From Bacteroidota bacterium (GTDB lineage Bacteria > Bacteroidota > Bacteroidia > Cytophagales > Cyclobacteriaceae), in NCBI GenBank assembly GCA_018266055.1, contig JAFDYT010000011.1:56817-120816 (forward strand): a DNA stretch of 64,000 bases, read 5' to 3'. This document shows positions 36,901-46,999 of this stretch, in pieces. Each line of letters opens with the position of its first letter. Positions within the stretch are counted from its first letter, which is position 1. Below the pieces are notes generated by a model that had not been told where the DNA came from, made no database searches, and saw nothing but the letters and a program-made list of their open reading frames with translations. Both the position numbers and the translations under genes were made by a program.

Positions 36901-37584
36901 TTATTTCTTCTTTTCGTCTTTCTTGGGGGCTTCTGCCTTCTTGGCATCGGCAGGAGCAGCACCAGCCGCAGGAGCAGCACCCGCTGCAGGAGCAGCAGCG
37001 CCTTCCGCCGGAGCAGCAGCAGCTTCTTCCGCCATCTTCGCAGCGCGAGGTACTTCCACAGAGGCAATTGCAGCGGCTTTCGGATCCAACAACTCAAGGT
37101 TAGGGATCTTCACATCCGATACTTTAATAGCGTGGTGGAAATCGAGCGATGAACAATCGATATCGATATGATCAGGCATGTCTTTCGGGAACGCATATAC
37201 CTTCAGGGCAGCGCGCTTTCTCACAAGCAAACCACCTTTGGCAACGCCGGGAGCCTGGCCAACCAAACGCACCGGAATTTCCATTTTGATTTTACGCTCA
37301 TTGCTGATGCGCAAGAAATCAACGTGAAGGATAATTTCACTTACCGGGTGAAATTGCACTTCTTGCATGATCGCCTGGCACTCTTCGCCTTCGATATTCA
37401 AAGAAACAAAGTGCGCTTCGTTGGTATACACCAGGTCGCGAAACAAAATCACAGGTGCATAAAAATGCACTTGATTGTCGCCACCATAAAGCACGCACGG
37501 CACATGACCTTCTTCCCTGATTTTTTGGGCGTCATTCTTGCCGAGATTTGCTCTTCGATACCCTATAATCTCAACAGTTTTCAT
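36901..37584 (-). CDS. rplY: Ribosomal protein L25 (long, CTC type)
   Basis: A 227-residue 5S rRNA-binding protein. The L25 N-domain (about 1-90) begins VEIIGYRRANLGKNDAQKIREEGHVPCVLYG, and the CTC-type C-domain (about 95-185) has FLRISNERKIKMEIPVRLVGQAPGVAKGGLL. The tail is a low-complexity run of Ala/Pro/Gly ending in EAPKKDEKKK, common in Bacteroidota L25. It lies between prs and pth, 38 bp after prs. Its Ala-rich tail produces long open frames on the other strand, which are artefacts. Confidence 0.95.
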   Translation of the reverse strand: MKTVEIIGYRRANLGKNDAQKIREEGHVPCVLYGGDNQVHFYAPVILFRDLVYTNEAHFVSLNIEGEECQAIMQEVQFHPVSEIILHVDFLRISNERKIKMEIPVRLVGQAPGVAKGGLLVRKRAALKVYAFPKDMPDHIDIDCSSLDFHHAIKVSDVKIPNLELLDPKAAAIASVEVPRAAKMAEEAAAAPAEGAAAPAAGAAPAAGAAPADAKKAEAPKKDEKKK

Positions 37585-37622
37585 AATTGTTAATTGTTTA
37601 ATTTAAAATTGATACTAAAGTC

Positions 37623-38552
37623 TTAAAGTCGGATAAACAGTGAACTGATCGATTCATGATCGTGAATCTTGCGAATCGCTTTCGCGAAAAGATCAGATAC
37701 GGTTAATACTTTTATTTTTGACGATTGCTGCTTGAGTGGAATAGTATCCGTCACTGCAATCTCAAGCAGTTCTGATTTTTCAATATTTTCATACGCCTTG
37801 CCCGACAATACAGGGTGGGTACAAACAGCTCGTACGGAGTTAGCTCCTTTCTCCTTCAGCAAGCCTGCGGCTTTACAGATTGTACCGGCAGTATCCACGA
37901 GGTCATCAACCAGAATTACGTCCTTGCCTTCTACTTCGCCGATAAGGCGCATGCTATCTACTTTGTTGGCTTCCTTGCGATGCTTGTCGCACACAGCAAG
38001 CTCGGCGTCAAAGAATTTGGCAAAGCTACGGGCGCGTTTAATTCCACCTACGTCGGGAGAGGCAAACATGATGTCTTTCAATCCCAGTGACTTGAGATAA
38101 GGAACAAAAATATAGTTCCCGTCAAGGTGATCCATCGGAATATCAAAAAATCCCTGAATCTGATCCGCATGAAGGTCGCAAGTCATGATGCGGTCGGCGC
38201 CGGCAGCGGAAATCAAATTGGCAATCAGTTTGGCGGCAATAGCTACGCGGGGTTTGTCTTTTCTATCCTGCCGTGCATACCCGAAATACGGAATAATAAC
38301 ATTCACATTTTCAGCGCTGGCACGTTTTGCAGCATCGATCATGAGCATGAGCTCCATGAAATTATCGGAGGGTGCAAAGGTGGATTGAACTAGGAAAACA
38401 TCGTGGCCACGCACGGATTCGGAGATGTAGGGCGACATTTCGCCGTCGCTAAAATGTTGGTAATTTACTTTGCCTAACGGCTCGCCATACGCATCGGCTA
38501 TTTTTTCCGCCAGGTACGTAGTAGCGCTTCCAGAAAATATTTTTACCGCCAT
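37623..38552 (-). CDS. prs: Ribose-phosphate pyrophosphokinase (PRPP synthetase)
   Basis: A 309-residue enzyme that makes PRPP from ribose 5-phosphate and ATP for purine, pyrimidine, His and Trp synthesis. SDGEMSPYISESVRGHDVFLVQS opens the first domain, the Mg-binding DLHADQIQGFFDIP follows near 128, and the PRPP-binding signature DDLVDTAGTICKAA near 215 is complete. Length is typical. It is first in the prs-rplY-pth order. A tRNA-Gln gene is transcribed in the same direction upstream. Confidence 0.96.
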   Translation of the reverse strand: MAVKIFSGSATTYLAEKIADAYGEPLGKVNYQHFSDGEMSPYISESVRGHDVFLVQSTFAPSDNFMELMLMIDAAKRASAENVNVIIPYFGYARQDRKDKPRVAIAAKLIANLISAAGADRIMTCDLHADQIQGFFDIPMDHLDGNYIFVPYLKSLGLKDIMFASPDVGGIKRARSFAKFFDAELAVCDKHRKEANKVDSMRLIGEVEGKDVILVDDLVDTAGTICKAAGLLKEKGANSVRAVCTHPVLSGKAYENIEKSELLEIAVTDTIPLKQQSSKIKVLTVSDLFAKAIRKIHDHESISSLFIRL

Positions 38553-38593
38553 TTTAACTAAAAAACCGCCCCTACAATTAAGGCGGTAATTTG

Positions 38594-38664
38594 TTGTCCT
38601 ACTAGGATTCGAACCTAGAAAAGCAGAATCAAAATCTGCTGTGTTACCATTACACCATAGGACA
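38594..38664 (-). tRNA. tRNA-Gln (anticodon TTG)
   Basis: A 71-nt cloverleaf on the minus strand. The acceptor arm is TGTCCTA with TAGGACA, the anticodon stem GCAGA/TCTGC encloses TTTTGAT giving anticodon TTG, and the T arm is CTAGG-TTCGAAT-CCTAG. CCA is not encoded. It lies 41 bp before the prs start codon and is likely cut from a common or independent transcript. Confidence 0.96.
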
Positions 38665-38685
38665 CTGAATTCCTTAAAAAGTGTG

Positions 38686-38693
38686 CAAAGGTA
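38686..38693 (-). promoter_or_regulatory. -7 box of tRNA-Gln
   Basis: TACCTTTG on the minus strand, 21 bp before the tRNA 5' end, matches TAnnTTTG exactly. A convincing -33 TTTG at the expected distance is not visible; only a T-rich TTTTC is there. Confidence 0.5.
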
Positions 38694-38838
38694 AAATTAT
38701 TTTCGATACAGGAAAAGCCTCGGCGAGAGTTATTCGAGATTTGTTATTCGTTCTTTACCGACACGATGACTTACCCGGCTAAATGGTTCATTGCTAAACC
38801 TTTACCAATCGATATTTTTTACCAATAAGGCCTGAAGT

Positions 38839-39609
38839 TTAGTCACCTCCACCGCCAACTTCCACCTTATAATTGGTGAACATGGCCGAGAGGTATTCGC
38901 GGTTCATGCGGGCAATATTGGTCACCGAAATCCCTTTAGGGCATTCTGCCTCGCAAGCTTTGGTGTTGGTGCAAGATCCAAATCCTTCGGCGTCCATTTG
39001 GGCTACCATTTTCTCCACGCGTTCTTTTCTTTCTGCATGACCCTGTGGCAACAAAGCGAACTGCGAAACTTTGGCGCTTACAAACAACATGGCTGACGCG
39101 TTTTTACACGCTGCCACACAAGCTCCGCAACCAATACAGGCGGCAGCATCAAAGGCTTCGTCGGCTACTTTTTTAGGAATCGGAATCACGTTGGCATCAG
39201 GCACACCGCCGGTGTTAACACTGACATATCCACCTGCCTGCTGAATGCGGTCAAATGCAGTTCTGTCAACTACTAAATCTTTGATGACGGGGAAAGCTCC
39301 TGCGCGCCAAGGCTCGATGGTGATCGTCTCACCATCTTTAAACGTACGCATGTGCAACTGACAGGTGGTGGTTTGCAATGGCCCATGCGGATGACCATTG
39401 ATGTACAAACTACACATCCCGCAAATACCTTCACGGCAATCGTGATCGAAATGAATCGGATCTTCTCCTTTTTTGATCAGGCTGGTGTTTAGTACATCCA
39501 GCATTTCAAGAAAAGACATATCGGTAGAGACATGGTCGGCCTGATAGGTTTTGAATTCGCCTTTCGCCTCTTTATTCTTTTGTCTCCAGACTTTAAGTGT
39601 AAGCTTCAT
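38839..39609 (-). CDS. sdhB: Succinate dehydrogenase/fumarate reductase iron-sulfur subunit
   Basis: A 256-residue iron-sulfur subunit linking the flavoprotein to the membrane anchor. The [2Fe-2S] ligands lie in [19 protein letters not shown] with a further Cys in TTTCQL, the [4Fe-4S] ligands in [15 protein letters not shown], and the third cluster in [15 protein letters not shown]. The length and the double-glycine end (VEVGGGGD) match the Bacteroidota single-anchor (b558, type B) complexes. It follows sdhA by 12 bp. Confidence 0.96.
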   Translation of the reverse strand: MKLTLKVWRQKNKEAKGEFKTYQADHVSTDMSFLEMLDVLNTSLIKKGEDPIHFDHDCREGICGMCSLYINGHPHGPLQTTTCQLHMRTFKDGETITIEPWRAGAFPVIKDLVVDRTAFDRIQQAGGYVSVNTGGVPDANVIPIPKKVADEAFDAAACIGCGACVAACKNASAMLFVSAKVSQFALLPQGHAERKERVEKMVAQMDAEGFGSCTNTKACEAECPKGISVTNIARMNREYLSAMFTNYKVEVGGGGD

Positions 39610-39621
39610 GATTTGCGATCG

Positions 39622-41547
39622 TTATTTGTAACTTCTCTGTGTCAACTTAACATTTTCAAATTTCAGCTCCTCTTTATGCAATTCTTCGGGCTGATTCTCT
39701 CCTTTGTATTCCCAGGCGGAAACAAAAGCATACTCGTCGTCTTTGCGAAGCGCCTCTCCTTCCGGAGTTTGAGATTCTTCACGGAAGTGTCCTCCACATG
39801 ATTCAGCACGCGCCAGGGCATCGTCCACCATGAGTTCGCCGAGTTCAATAAAATCAGCTACGCGGCCAGCTTTTTCCAACTCCATGTTAAGTTCGTTAGC
39901 GCTTCCAAGCACGTCTACATTTTGCCAGAACTCAGCCTTCAGATCTTGAATTTTTTTCTTGGCAATCTTGAGCCCTGCTTCGTTGCGCGACATGCCGCAG
40001 TATTCCCACATGGTCAAGCCCAATTCACGATGAAACTCGTCAACGGTTTTCTTTCCTTTGATAGACAACAATTTATTGACGCGAGCATTCACTGCATCCA
40101 TCGCTTCCTTGAAGGCAGGATGGTCAGTTCCCACTTTGTCATTCCAGCCTATGTTGGCCAGGTAATCGCCCAGCGTATACGGAATAACAAAATAACCATC
40201 GGCCAATCCTTGCATCAGCGCACTGGCACCCAGGCGGTTTGCGCCGTGATCGGAGAAGTTTGCTTCGCCGAGGGCGTAAAGGCCAGGAATATTTGTGCTC
40301 AAATTATAATCCACCCAAAGTCCACCCATGGTATAGTGAACCGCGGGGTAAATCATCATCGGCATTTCGTACGGATTGTCGCCAGTGATTTGTTTATACA
40401 TGTCAAACAAGTTGCCGTATTTCGATTCGATGGTTTTTCTTCCATCGCGTTTGATCGCGTCTGAAAAATCAAGGAATACCGCAAGTCCGGTTGGACCAAC
40501 ACCGCGGCCTTCGTCGCACATCATCTTGGCATTGCGCGACGCCACGTCGCGTGGCACGAGGTTTCCGAACGAAGGATATTTTCTTTCCAGGAAATAATCG
40601 CGATCCGCTTCAGGGATCGACTGCGCATCTTTGGCTTTCAATCCTTTGTGCGCGACTTTAGGCACCCATACGCGACCGTCGTTGCGAAGTGATTCCGACA
40701 TCAAGGTCAGCTTGGATTGATGATCTCCCGACACTGGAATACACGTAGGGTGAATTTGCGTGAAGCAAGGGTTGCCAAACAAAGCTCCCTTTTTATGTGC
40801 GCGCCACGCAGCGGTTACATTCGATCCTTTAGCATTGGTAGAAAGATAGAATACGTTGCCATATCCCCCTGTACAAAGCAGCACAGCATGAGCGCTATGT
40901 GATTCAATTTTTCCGGTGATCAGGTCGCGGGTAATGATGCCTCTCGCCTTTCCGTCTACTACCACTACATCCAGCATTTCAGTACGGCTGTACATCTTCA
41001 CTTTGCCGTTCGCAATCTGGCGATTCAAGGCGCTGTATGCACCTAGCAACAATTGTTGGCCGGTTTGTCCCCGTGCATAAAATGTACGTGATACCTGTGC
41101 GCCACCGAAAGATCGGTTGGCCAAAAGGCCGCCGTACTCACGGGCAAAGGGCACGCCCTGCGCCACACATTGGTCGATGATGTCGACGCTTACTTCGGCC
41201 AGGCGGTAAACGTTGCCCTCGCGTGCGCGGTAGTCGCCTCCTTTAATAGTGTCATAGAAAAGACGATGAATGCTATCACCGTCATTCTGATAATTTTTTG
41301 CAGCGTTAATCCCGCCTTGCGCGGCAATACTATGTGCACGGCGAGGGCTATCTTGAAAACAAAATGCTTTCACGTTGTAGCCAAGCTCACCAAGTGAGGC
41401 AGCAGCCGACGCGCCAGCCAGGCCAGTGCCCACAACTATAACTTCGTATTTTCTCTTGTTCGCCGGATTTACCAGCTTAAGATTAAATTTATGCTTTGTC
41501 CATTTTTCTGCCAGCGGACCATCAGGAATCTTGGAATCTAGCTTCAT
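39622..41547 (-). CDS. sdhA: Succinate dehydrogenase/fumarate reductase flavoprotein subunit
   Basis: A 641-residue flavoprotein that interconverts succinate and fumarate. [22 protein letters not shown] is the FAD fold, [17 protein letters not shown] holds the His that binds FAD covalently, and the active-site region includes HPT in [13 protein letters not shown] and [11 protein letters not shown]. The C-terminal helical domain has [26 protein letters not shown]. It is the middle gene of sdhCAB; direction of use (succinate oxidation or quinol:fumarate reduction) cannot be decided here. Confidence 0.96.
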   Translation of the reverse strand: MKLDSKIPDGPLAEKWTKHKFNLKLVNPANKRKYEVIVVGTGLAGASAAASLGELGYNVKAFCFQDSPRRAHSIAAQGGINAAKNYQNDGDSIHRLFYDTIKGGDYRAREGNVYRLAEVSVDIIDQCVAQGVPFAREYGGLLANRSFGGAQVSRTFYARGQTGQQLLLGAYSALNRQIANGKVKMYSRTEMLDVVVVDGKARGIITRDLITGKIESHSAHAVLLCTGGYGNVFYLSTNAKGSNVTAAWRAHKKGALFGNPCFTQIHPTCIPVSGDHQSKLTLMSESLRNDGRVWVPKVAHKGLKAKDAQSIPEADRDYFLERKYPSFGNLVPRDVASRNAKMMCDEGRGVGPTGLAVFLDFSDAIKRDGRKTIESKYGNLFDMYKQITGDNPYEMPMMIYPAVHYTMGGLWVDYNLSTNIPGLYALGEANFSDHGANRLGASALMQGLADGYFVIPYTLGDYLANIGWNDKVGTDHPAFKEAMDAVNARVNKLLSIKGKKTVDEFHRELGLTMWEYCGMSRNEAGLKIAKKKIQDLKAEFWQNVDVLGSANELNMELEKAGRVADFIELGELMVDDALARAESCGGHFREESQTPEGEALRKDDEYAFVSAWEYKGENQPEELHKEELKFENVKLTQRSYK

Positions 41548-41576
41548 AGTGCAATGATTTCTTAGGTAATGTTTAA

Positions 41577-42248
41577 TTAGTTAATCCACTTGAGATAAAT
41601 CGCAATGGGCATCAAGGCAAAAATGAGTGGCACAACGATGGAAAATGCTGTACCCACAAACGAAATGAGGCCATTGTACTTTTGGTGATTCAACCCGAGA
41701 GTCTGGAATGCGCTTGCAAATCCATGCAATAAATGCCAGAACAGCGACACACATCCCGCCACATACAACACCACTATCAAGGGATTGGAAAACACATCTT
41801 GCATCTTTGAATAAAGAGGCAGCTCTTCGCCGTGCGCAAACTGATTCGCTCGATTTGGAATCCAGAAATGGGCGGTGTGCATAATCAGGAACAACAAAAG
41901 CAAAGTTCCCAACAGGCCCATGCTGCGGCTGTACCACGTGCTTTGTGGAGGAGGTGCGGCCACACTGTAGCTTACCGGGCGCGCTGCGCTGTTTGATTTA
42001 ACCAGCATGAGGCCCTGCACAATGTGAAAGAGAAAACCAGCGACCAAACCAATTTCTAAAGTACGAATGATCGGGTTGGTTCCCATGAAATGACCCCAAT
42101 GTGAAAATGTTTCGCCATTGTCATTATAGAATATCATTGCATTGATCGTGCAATGAATAACCAGGAAACTTATCAGAAACAGCCCCGTGAGAGCCATGAT
42201 AAGTTTTCGGCCAAGCGAACTTGTAAAAAGATCAATTACCCATTTCAT
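41577..42248 (-). CDS. sdhC: Succinate dehydrogenase cytochrome b subunit (type B, single anchor)
   Basis: A 223-residue membrane anchor with five hydrophobic helices when started at [16 protein letters not shown] (42248); the ATG 19 codons upstream adds a non-conserved stretch. Histidines expected to bind two hemes are seen in [31 protein letters not shown] and [20 protein letters not shown]. This arrangement is that of the Bacillus/Wolinella-like b558 anchor. It is the first gene of sdhCAB, 29 bp before sdhA. Confidence 0.93.
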   Translation of the reverse strand: MKWVIDLFTSSLGRKLIMALTGLFLISFLVIHCTINAMIFYNDNGETFSHWGHFMGTNPIIRTLEIGLVAGFLFHIVQGLMLVKSNSAARPVSYSVAAPPPQSTWYSRSMGLLGTLLLLFLIMHTAHFWIPNRANQFAHGEELPLYSKMQDVFSNPLIVVLYVAGCVSLFWHLLHGFASAFQTLGLNHQKYNGLISFVGTAFSIVVPLIFALMPIAIYLKWIN

Positions 42249-42274
42249 GTTGTTTGGAAATTTTTGATGCGAGC

Positions 42275-42305
42275 CAAAAATACTCGTCAAAGATTTACAA
42301 AACAA
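42275..42305 (-). promoter_or_regulatory. Promoter of sdhCAB
   Basis: On the minus strand TTG (42303-42305), 20 bp, then TATTTTTG (42275-42282), matching the Bacteroidota -33/-7 pattern. The -7 box is 26 bp before the preferred sdhC start, and the longer ORF start would lie inside it, which also supports the shorter sdhC. Confidence 0.65.
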
Positions 42306-42388
42306 TCAGGAATTGCTTTTAAATGATCTTTTACAATGATTCTAAACAATTTGTGTTCAGAATCTGTTGGTTAAGAATTGTGTTTCTT

Positions 42389-42496
42389 TTAGAGCACCTC
42401 AAACAGAATTACGATCAGGGCGATCGTGGCCGACATTATCAACAAGAACCATTCTTTTTTGATAAAGTCAATAATCTTTCCGAAAGGCGTTTTCAT
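42389..42496 (-). CDS. Small single-pass membrane protein upstream of sdhC (35 aa)
   Basis: A 36-codon frame encoding MKTPFGKIIDFIKKEWFLLI and then a hydrophobic stretch to the terminal FEVL. A positively charged amphipathic start before one membrane helix is the pattern of genuine bacterial micro-proteins. It lies 140 bp before sdhC on the same strand. Family not recognised; a link to the respiratory complex is only suggested by position. Confidence 0.55.
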   Translation of the reverse strand: MKTPFGKIIDFIKKEWFLLIMSATIALIVILFEVL

Positions 42497-42680
42497 ATGG
42501 TTGGTTGTGAACATGCCATGTACTAAGCCAACGAAATACCGAAAATTAAAATATTGTAAATCAAACATTTAACCAAGCGTTTTTACTCGAAAATTCCAGA
42601 ATAAGAAAATTTATTCCTGAATTGGGATGAGCGGTTATGATCGCGATGCCCTATTTTTACACCCACAACCACACGCGTAC

Positions 42681-45600
42681 ATGTATTTGATTTTTGATAC
42701 GGAAACCACGGGTATTCCGCACAATAAAACTGCCCCTATCACTGATCTTGAAAATTGGCCCCGGTTGGTGCAGCTCGCCTGGCAGCTCCACGACCACAAA
42801 GGCAAGTTGCTTTCGCAGCAGAATTTCATCATCAAACCCGATGGTTTTGATATTCCATTTAAGGCAGAACAAGTACACGGAATTTCTACCAAGCGAGCGC
42901 TTGAAGAAGGCCACGATTTGGCCAAAGTTATCGAACGTTTTGAAAAAGATCTGGCGAACACCCAAGTTCTGGTTGGCCATAACATTGAATTTGATATCAA
43001 CATCATCGGGGCTGAACTAATCCGAAGTGCGAAGCCGACCGAAAGTTTCCTGGCGATACAAAAAATCGACACGGGAATTGCCGCTACTGAGTTTTGCCAA
43101 CTGCAGGGCGGAATCGGCGGCAAACTAAAGATGCCAAGGCTCACTGAACTGCACGAAATTCTTTTTGGTAAAAAATTCGACGACGCTCACGACGCCAGCT
43201 ATGATGTAGCTGCCACTGCGCGCTCGTTCTTTGGATTGATTTCAAAAAAAGTGGTTAGCCCACTCGATGCCACACCACTTGAAGAGATTACCTACGAAGA
43301 ACCTAACTTGGAAGCCGGTAACTCTACCAAGCGTGAAAAGAAAGGAACCATTGACTATTCCGCCGGCGGCAAAAATGCCGAGCTGACCGATTACTCCTTT
43401 TGTCATTTGCATGTGCATTCTCAATACTCGGTGCTTCAGGCAACTCCGGACGTAGCCAAATTGATTGCGAAAGCGAAAGCCCAAAACATGCCGGCTGTGG
43501 CGCTGACCGACCTGGGAAACATGTACGGCGTTTTCGAATTTGTAAGTGAAGCGCTCAAGCACAACATCAAACCGATTGTAGGATGTGAATTCTATGTTTC
43601 GTACGACCGGAAGAAACAAAAATTTACGAAAGACGATCCGGACAAAAGATTCACGCAAGTATTAATTGCCAAAAATAAAAACGGATATCTCAACCTGGCC
43701 AAACTGAGTTCGCTGGGATTCACTGAAGGACTGTATGGATTGTATCCGCGCATTGACCGGGAGTTGGTAGAGCAATATCACGAAGGTGTGATTGCCACCA
43801 CGGGCGGCCTCACCAGCGAAGTACCTCACCTTATCTTAAACGTGGGCGAGCGCCAGGCAGAAGAAGCATTCCTACGGTGGCATAAAATCTTTGGCGAGGA
43901 TTACTACATTGAATTGAATCGCCACAACACGCGCGAAGAAGAGCGCGTGAACGAAACACTGCTGAAGTTCGCCGAAAAGCATAAGGTGAAATATTTCGCT
44001 GCCAACGAATGCTTTTATCTTGAAAAAGAAGAAGCCAACGCACACGATGTTTTGCTGTGTATCAAAGAAGGCGAGTTTCAATCTACACCGATCGGTTCTG
44101 GCCGCGGCACACGTTACGGTTTGCCCAACACCGAATTTTACTTCAAGAGTCAGGAAGAGATGAAATCGCTATTCAGCGATTTGCCGGAGTCGGTTAAAAC
44201 GATTTCTGAGATCATTGAAAAAGTAGAGAAGTACGAGTTGAAACGAAGTGTGCTTCTTCCAAAATTTGATATTCCCAAAGAGTATTCTTCAGAAGATGAA
44301 TACCTGAGACATCTCACCTACGAAGGCGCCAAAAAACGATACCCGGAACTTACTCCGGAAATAAAAGAACGCATCGACTTTGAATTGGAGACCATCAAGA
44401 AAACCGGTTACCCAGGCTATTTCCTGATTGTACAAGACTTCACCTCCAAAGCTCGTGAGATGGGCGTAAGCGTAGGACCTGGTCGTGGATCGGCGGCAGG
44501 CTCAGCGGTTGCTTATTGCACCGGCATCACTAACGTAGATCCTATTGCCTACGACTTGCTGTTCGAGCGCTTTCTTAATCCCGACCGTGTATCTCTGCCT
44601 GATATTGATATTGACTTCGACGACGAAGGTCGTCAGAAGGTGATCGATTATGTGATCCAAAAATACGGACACAGTCAGGTGGCTCAAATCATCACCTACG
44701 GCACGATGGCCGCGAAGTCATCTATCCGCGACTGCGCTCGGGTGATGGAATTGCCACTTGCCGAATCCAACACGCTGGCGAAGATGGTACCCGAACGACC
44801 GGGTACTTCATTGGCCAAAGCGTTTGAAGAAGTAAAAGAACTTAGCGACATCAAAAAGGGAACGGACAAAAGAGCCGATGTATTAAAACAGGCGGTGATT
44901 CTGGAAGGATCGCTGCGTAATACGGGCACGCACGCGTGCGGGGTAATCATTACCCCCGACGATCTGACCAAGTTTGTGCCTGTGGCAAAAGCCAAAGATT
45001 CGGACATGCTGGTGACGCAGTTTGACAACAGCGTGGTAGAAAGCGCCGGTCTGCTGAAGATGGACTTTTTGGGATTAACTACGCTGACGATCATTACCAC
45101 CGCGCTCCGCAACATCAAAAAGCGACATGGCATTTCCATCGATATTGATAAAATTCCGCTCACCGACCCGAAGACTTACCAACTTTATCAGCGAGGCGAA
45201 ACCACCGGTACATTCCAGTTTGAAAGTGAGGGCATGCAAAACTATCTGAAAGGCCTGAAGCCGGATAAGTTTGAAGACCTTATCGCGATGAACGCCCTGT
45301 ACCGGCCGGGCCCGATGGAATACATTCCCAATTTCATTGCCAGGAAAACCGGACGCGAGCCCATCAAGTACGATTTGCCTGAGATGGAAGAATACCTGAA
45401 AGACACGTACGGAATTACCGTGTATCAGGAGCAGGTGATGTTGCTGTCGCAAAAGCTTGCCAACTTCAGCAAAGGCGATGCCGACGTGTTGCGTAAAGCA
45501 ATGGGTAAAAAACAGAAGGATGTTCTTGATAAGATGAAAGACAAGTTCATCGCCGGTTGTAAAAAGAACAACCACGATGAGCGAGTCGCCGAGAAAGTTT

Positions 45601-46871
45601 GGAAAGACTGGGAAGCTTTTGCCCAATATGCGTTCAATAAATCGCACTCTACGTGTTATTCGTTAGTGGCTTATCAGACGGCGTACCTCAAGGCCAACTA
45701 CCCCGCCGAATACATGGCCGCCGTGCTCACCCATGCACAGAGCAACCTGGAAAGTGTCACTTACTTTATCGACGAATGTCGCAAGCAAGGCATTGAGGTG
45801 CTTGGTCCTCACGTGAATGAGTCAGGCGTATTTTTCGAGGTGAATGCCAAAGGAGAAATCCGGTTTGGGCTTGGTGCGATCAAAGGCGCAGGCGATGCCG
45901 CCGTGGAGGCAATCATCCAGGAGCGCGATGCCAACGGCCCGTACAGAGACATTTTTGATTTTGCCAAGAGACTCAGCCAACGCTCGGTCAACAAGAAAAC
46001 GTTTGAGTGCCTTGCGCTTTCCGGCGCGTTTGATTGCTTTACGCAATACCACCGCAGGCACTATATCGCGGCCAAAGACGGCGACATTTCTTTAACAGAA
46101 AAAGTGATCCGCTACGCCAGCAAACTGCAACAGGAAACCAACAGCGCTCAGGCCAGCCTTTTCGGCGGAAGCTCAGGCACTCAAATGCCGCAACCGAAAA
46201 TCGAAGCGCTGGAACCATTCAGTGAAATCGAAAAACTTCACTTCGAAAAGGAAGTTGTCGGAGTTTATATCTCCGGTCATCCGCTTGACAACTTTAAGTT
46301 TGAACTGGAAACCTTCACCAATACACCGGTGGCTGAACTCAACGACCTCGACAGCAAAGAAGGCAAGGAATGCAAAGTGGGCGGCATCGTGTCATCGGTT
46401 GAGCACCGGATGACCAAAACCGGCAAGCCGTTTGGTAAGCTTGTGCTGGAAGACTACAGCGGTAAGTACGAATTCATGATGTGGAGCGAAGATTACCTGA
46501 AATACAAGTCATTCCTCATGCCGGGGCTATTCCTTCTCATCGAAGGGAATGTAGTTCGCAAAAGCTGGGGTGACATGAGCCTGGAGTTTAAAATCCGCAC
46601 GATGGACCTGCTAAACGAAATCGGTTTGAAGAAAACCAAAGGCCTGCAGATAAGGATGAACTCAGCGACGATCAGCAAAGAGCTTATCGGTCAGATTGAG
46701 AACCTGTGCAACGAATATAGCGGAGGTTGCCCGCTGTACCTGCGGATTCAGGATGACCAGGAAAAAATAAACCTGGAGCTTTTGTCGCGTAAATACAGGG
46801 TAAAACCAGTGAATGAAATGGTAGTGAAATTCAAAAAGATCAAGGATATAGCGCTGGAAGTAGTTTCCTAA
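42681..46871 (+). CDS. dnaE: DNA polymerase III alpha subunit with fused N-terminal proofreading exonuclease
   Basis: A 1396-residue replicative polymerase when started at MYLIFDTETTG (42681); the ATG 18 codons upstream adds nothing recognisable. Residues about 1-190 are a DEDDh exonuclease: Asp6 and Glu8 in FDTETTG, Asp105 in GHNIEFD, His170 and Asp175 in HDASYD. Then comes the PHP domain (HLHVHS at 242-247), the polymerase core with catalytic PDIDIDFDD near 640-648 and the fingers with KSHSTCYSLVAYQTAYLKA, a helix-hairpin-helix region (KRLSQRSVNKKTFECL) and an OB fold (KVGGIVSSVEHRMTKTGKPFG). Proofreading is thus carried on the same chain, an alternative to a separate DnaQ. Confidence 0.96.
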   Translation: MYLIFDTETTGIPHNKTAPITDLENWPRLVQLAWQLHDHKGKLLSQQNFIIKPDGFDIPFKAEQVHGISTKRALEEGHDLAKVIERFEKDLANTQVLVGHNIEFDINIIGAELIRSAKPTESFLAIQKIDTGIAATEFCQLQGGIGGKLKMPRLTELHEILFGKKFDDAHDASYDVAATARSFFGLISKKVVSPLDATPLEEITYEEPNLEAGNSTKREKKGTIDYSAGGKNAELTDYSFCHLHVHSQYSVLQATPDVAKLIAKAKAQNMPAVALTDLGNMYGVFEFVSEALKHNIKPIVGCEFYVSYDRKKQKFTKDDPDKRFTQVLIAKNKNGYLNLAKLSSLGFTEGLYGLYPRIDRELVEQYHEGVIATTGGLTSEVPHLILNVGERQAEEAFLRWHKIFGEDYYIELNRHNTREEERVNETLLKFAEKHKVKYFAANECFYLEKEEANAHDVLLCIKEGEFQSTPIGSGRGTRYGLPNTEFYFKSQEEMKSLFSDLPESVKTISEIIEKVEKYELKRSVLLPKFDIPKEYSSEDEYLRHLTYEGAKKRYPELTPEIKERIDFELETIKKTGYPGYFLIVQDFTSKAREMGVSVGPGRGSAAGSAVAYCTGITNVDPIAYDLLFERFLNPDRVSLPDIDIDFDDEGRQKVIDYVIQKYGHSQVAQIITYGTMAAKSSIRDCARVMELPLAESNTLAKMVPERPGTSLAKAFEEVKELSDIKKGTDKRADVLKQAVILEGSLRNTGTHACGVIITPDDLTKFVPVAKAKDSDMLVTQFDNSVVESAGLLKMDFLGLTTLTIITTALRNIKKRHGISIDIDKIPLTDPKTYQLYQRGETTGTFQFESEGMQNYLKGLKPDKFEDLIAMNALYRPGPMEYIPNFIARKTGREPIKYDLPEMEEYLKDTYGITVYQEQVMLLSQKLANFSKGDADVLRKAMGKKQKDVLDKMKDKFIAGCKKNNHDERVAEKVWKDWEAFAQYAFNKSHSTCYSLVAYQTAYLKANYPAEYMAAVLTHAQSNLESVTYFIDECRKQGIEVLGPHVNESGVFFEVNAKGEIRFGLGAIKGAGDAAVEAIIQERDANGPYRDIFDFAKRLSQRSVNKKTFECLALSGAFDCFTQYHRRHYIAAKDGDISLTEKVIRYASKLQQETNSAQASLFGGSSGTQMPQPKIEALEPFSEIEKLHFEKEVVGVYISGHPLDNFKFELETFTNTPVAELNDLDSKEGKECKVGGIVSSVEHRMTKTGKPFGKLVLEDYSGKYEFMMWSEDYLKYKSFLMPGLFLLIEGNVVRKSWGDMSLEFKIRTMDLLNEIGLKKTKGLQIRMNSATISKELIGQIENLCNEYSGGCPLYLRIQDDQEKINLELLSRKYRVKPVNEMVVKFKKIKDIALEVVS

Positions 46872-46946
46872 GGCCGACAATTTAAAGACTCGGTTAATTG
46901 TCAGGCACCTGATCATTAATCTCCGATGGACGGAACTATTTTCGTT

Positions 46947-46954
46947 TATATTTG
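46947..46954 (+). promoter_or_regulatory. -7 box of trxA
   Basis: TATATTTG matches TAnnTTTG exactly, 45 bp before the thioredoxin start codon. No clear TTTG is seen at the -33 position. Confidence 0.55.
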
Positions 46955-46999
46955 TGTTCGATAATTGATTCTTAATTTTAAAACATAAACTCTATAGCC

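Noticed and set aside
36270-37097. One 275-residue protein spanning pth and part of rplY
   Set aside because: The N-terminal part is Arg/Leu/Pro low-complexity sequence read out of frame through the Ala-rich rplY tail. Pth homology starts at the GTG at 36830.
36892-37171. Plus-strand Ala/Ser-rich frames opposite rplY
   Set aside because: Mirror of the low-complexity Ala codons of L25; no protein features.
42635-45647. Long antisense frames within dnaE (up to 190 codons)
   Set aside because: Shadows of a strongly biased coding frame; no start context or domain.
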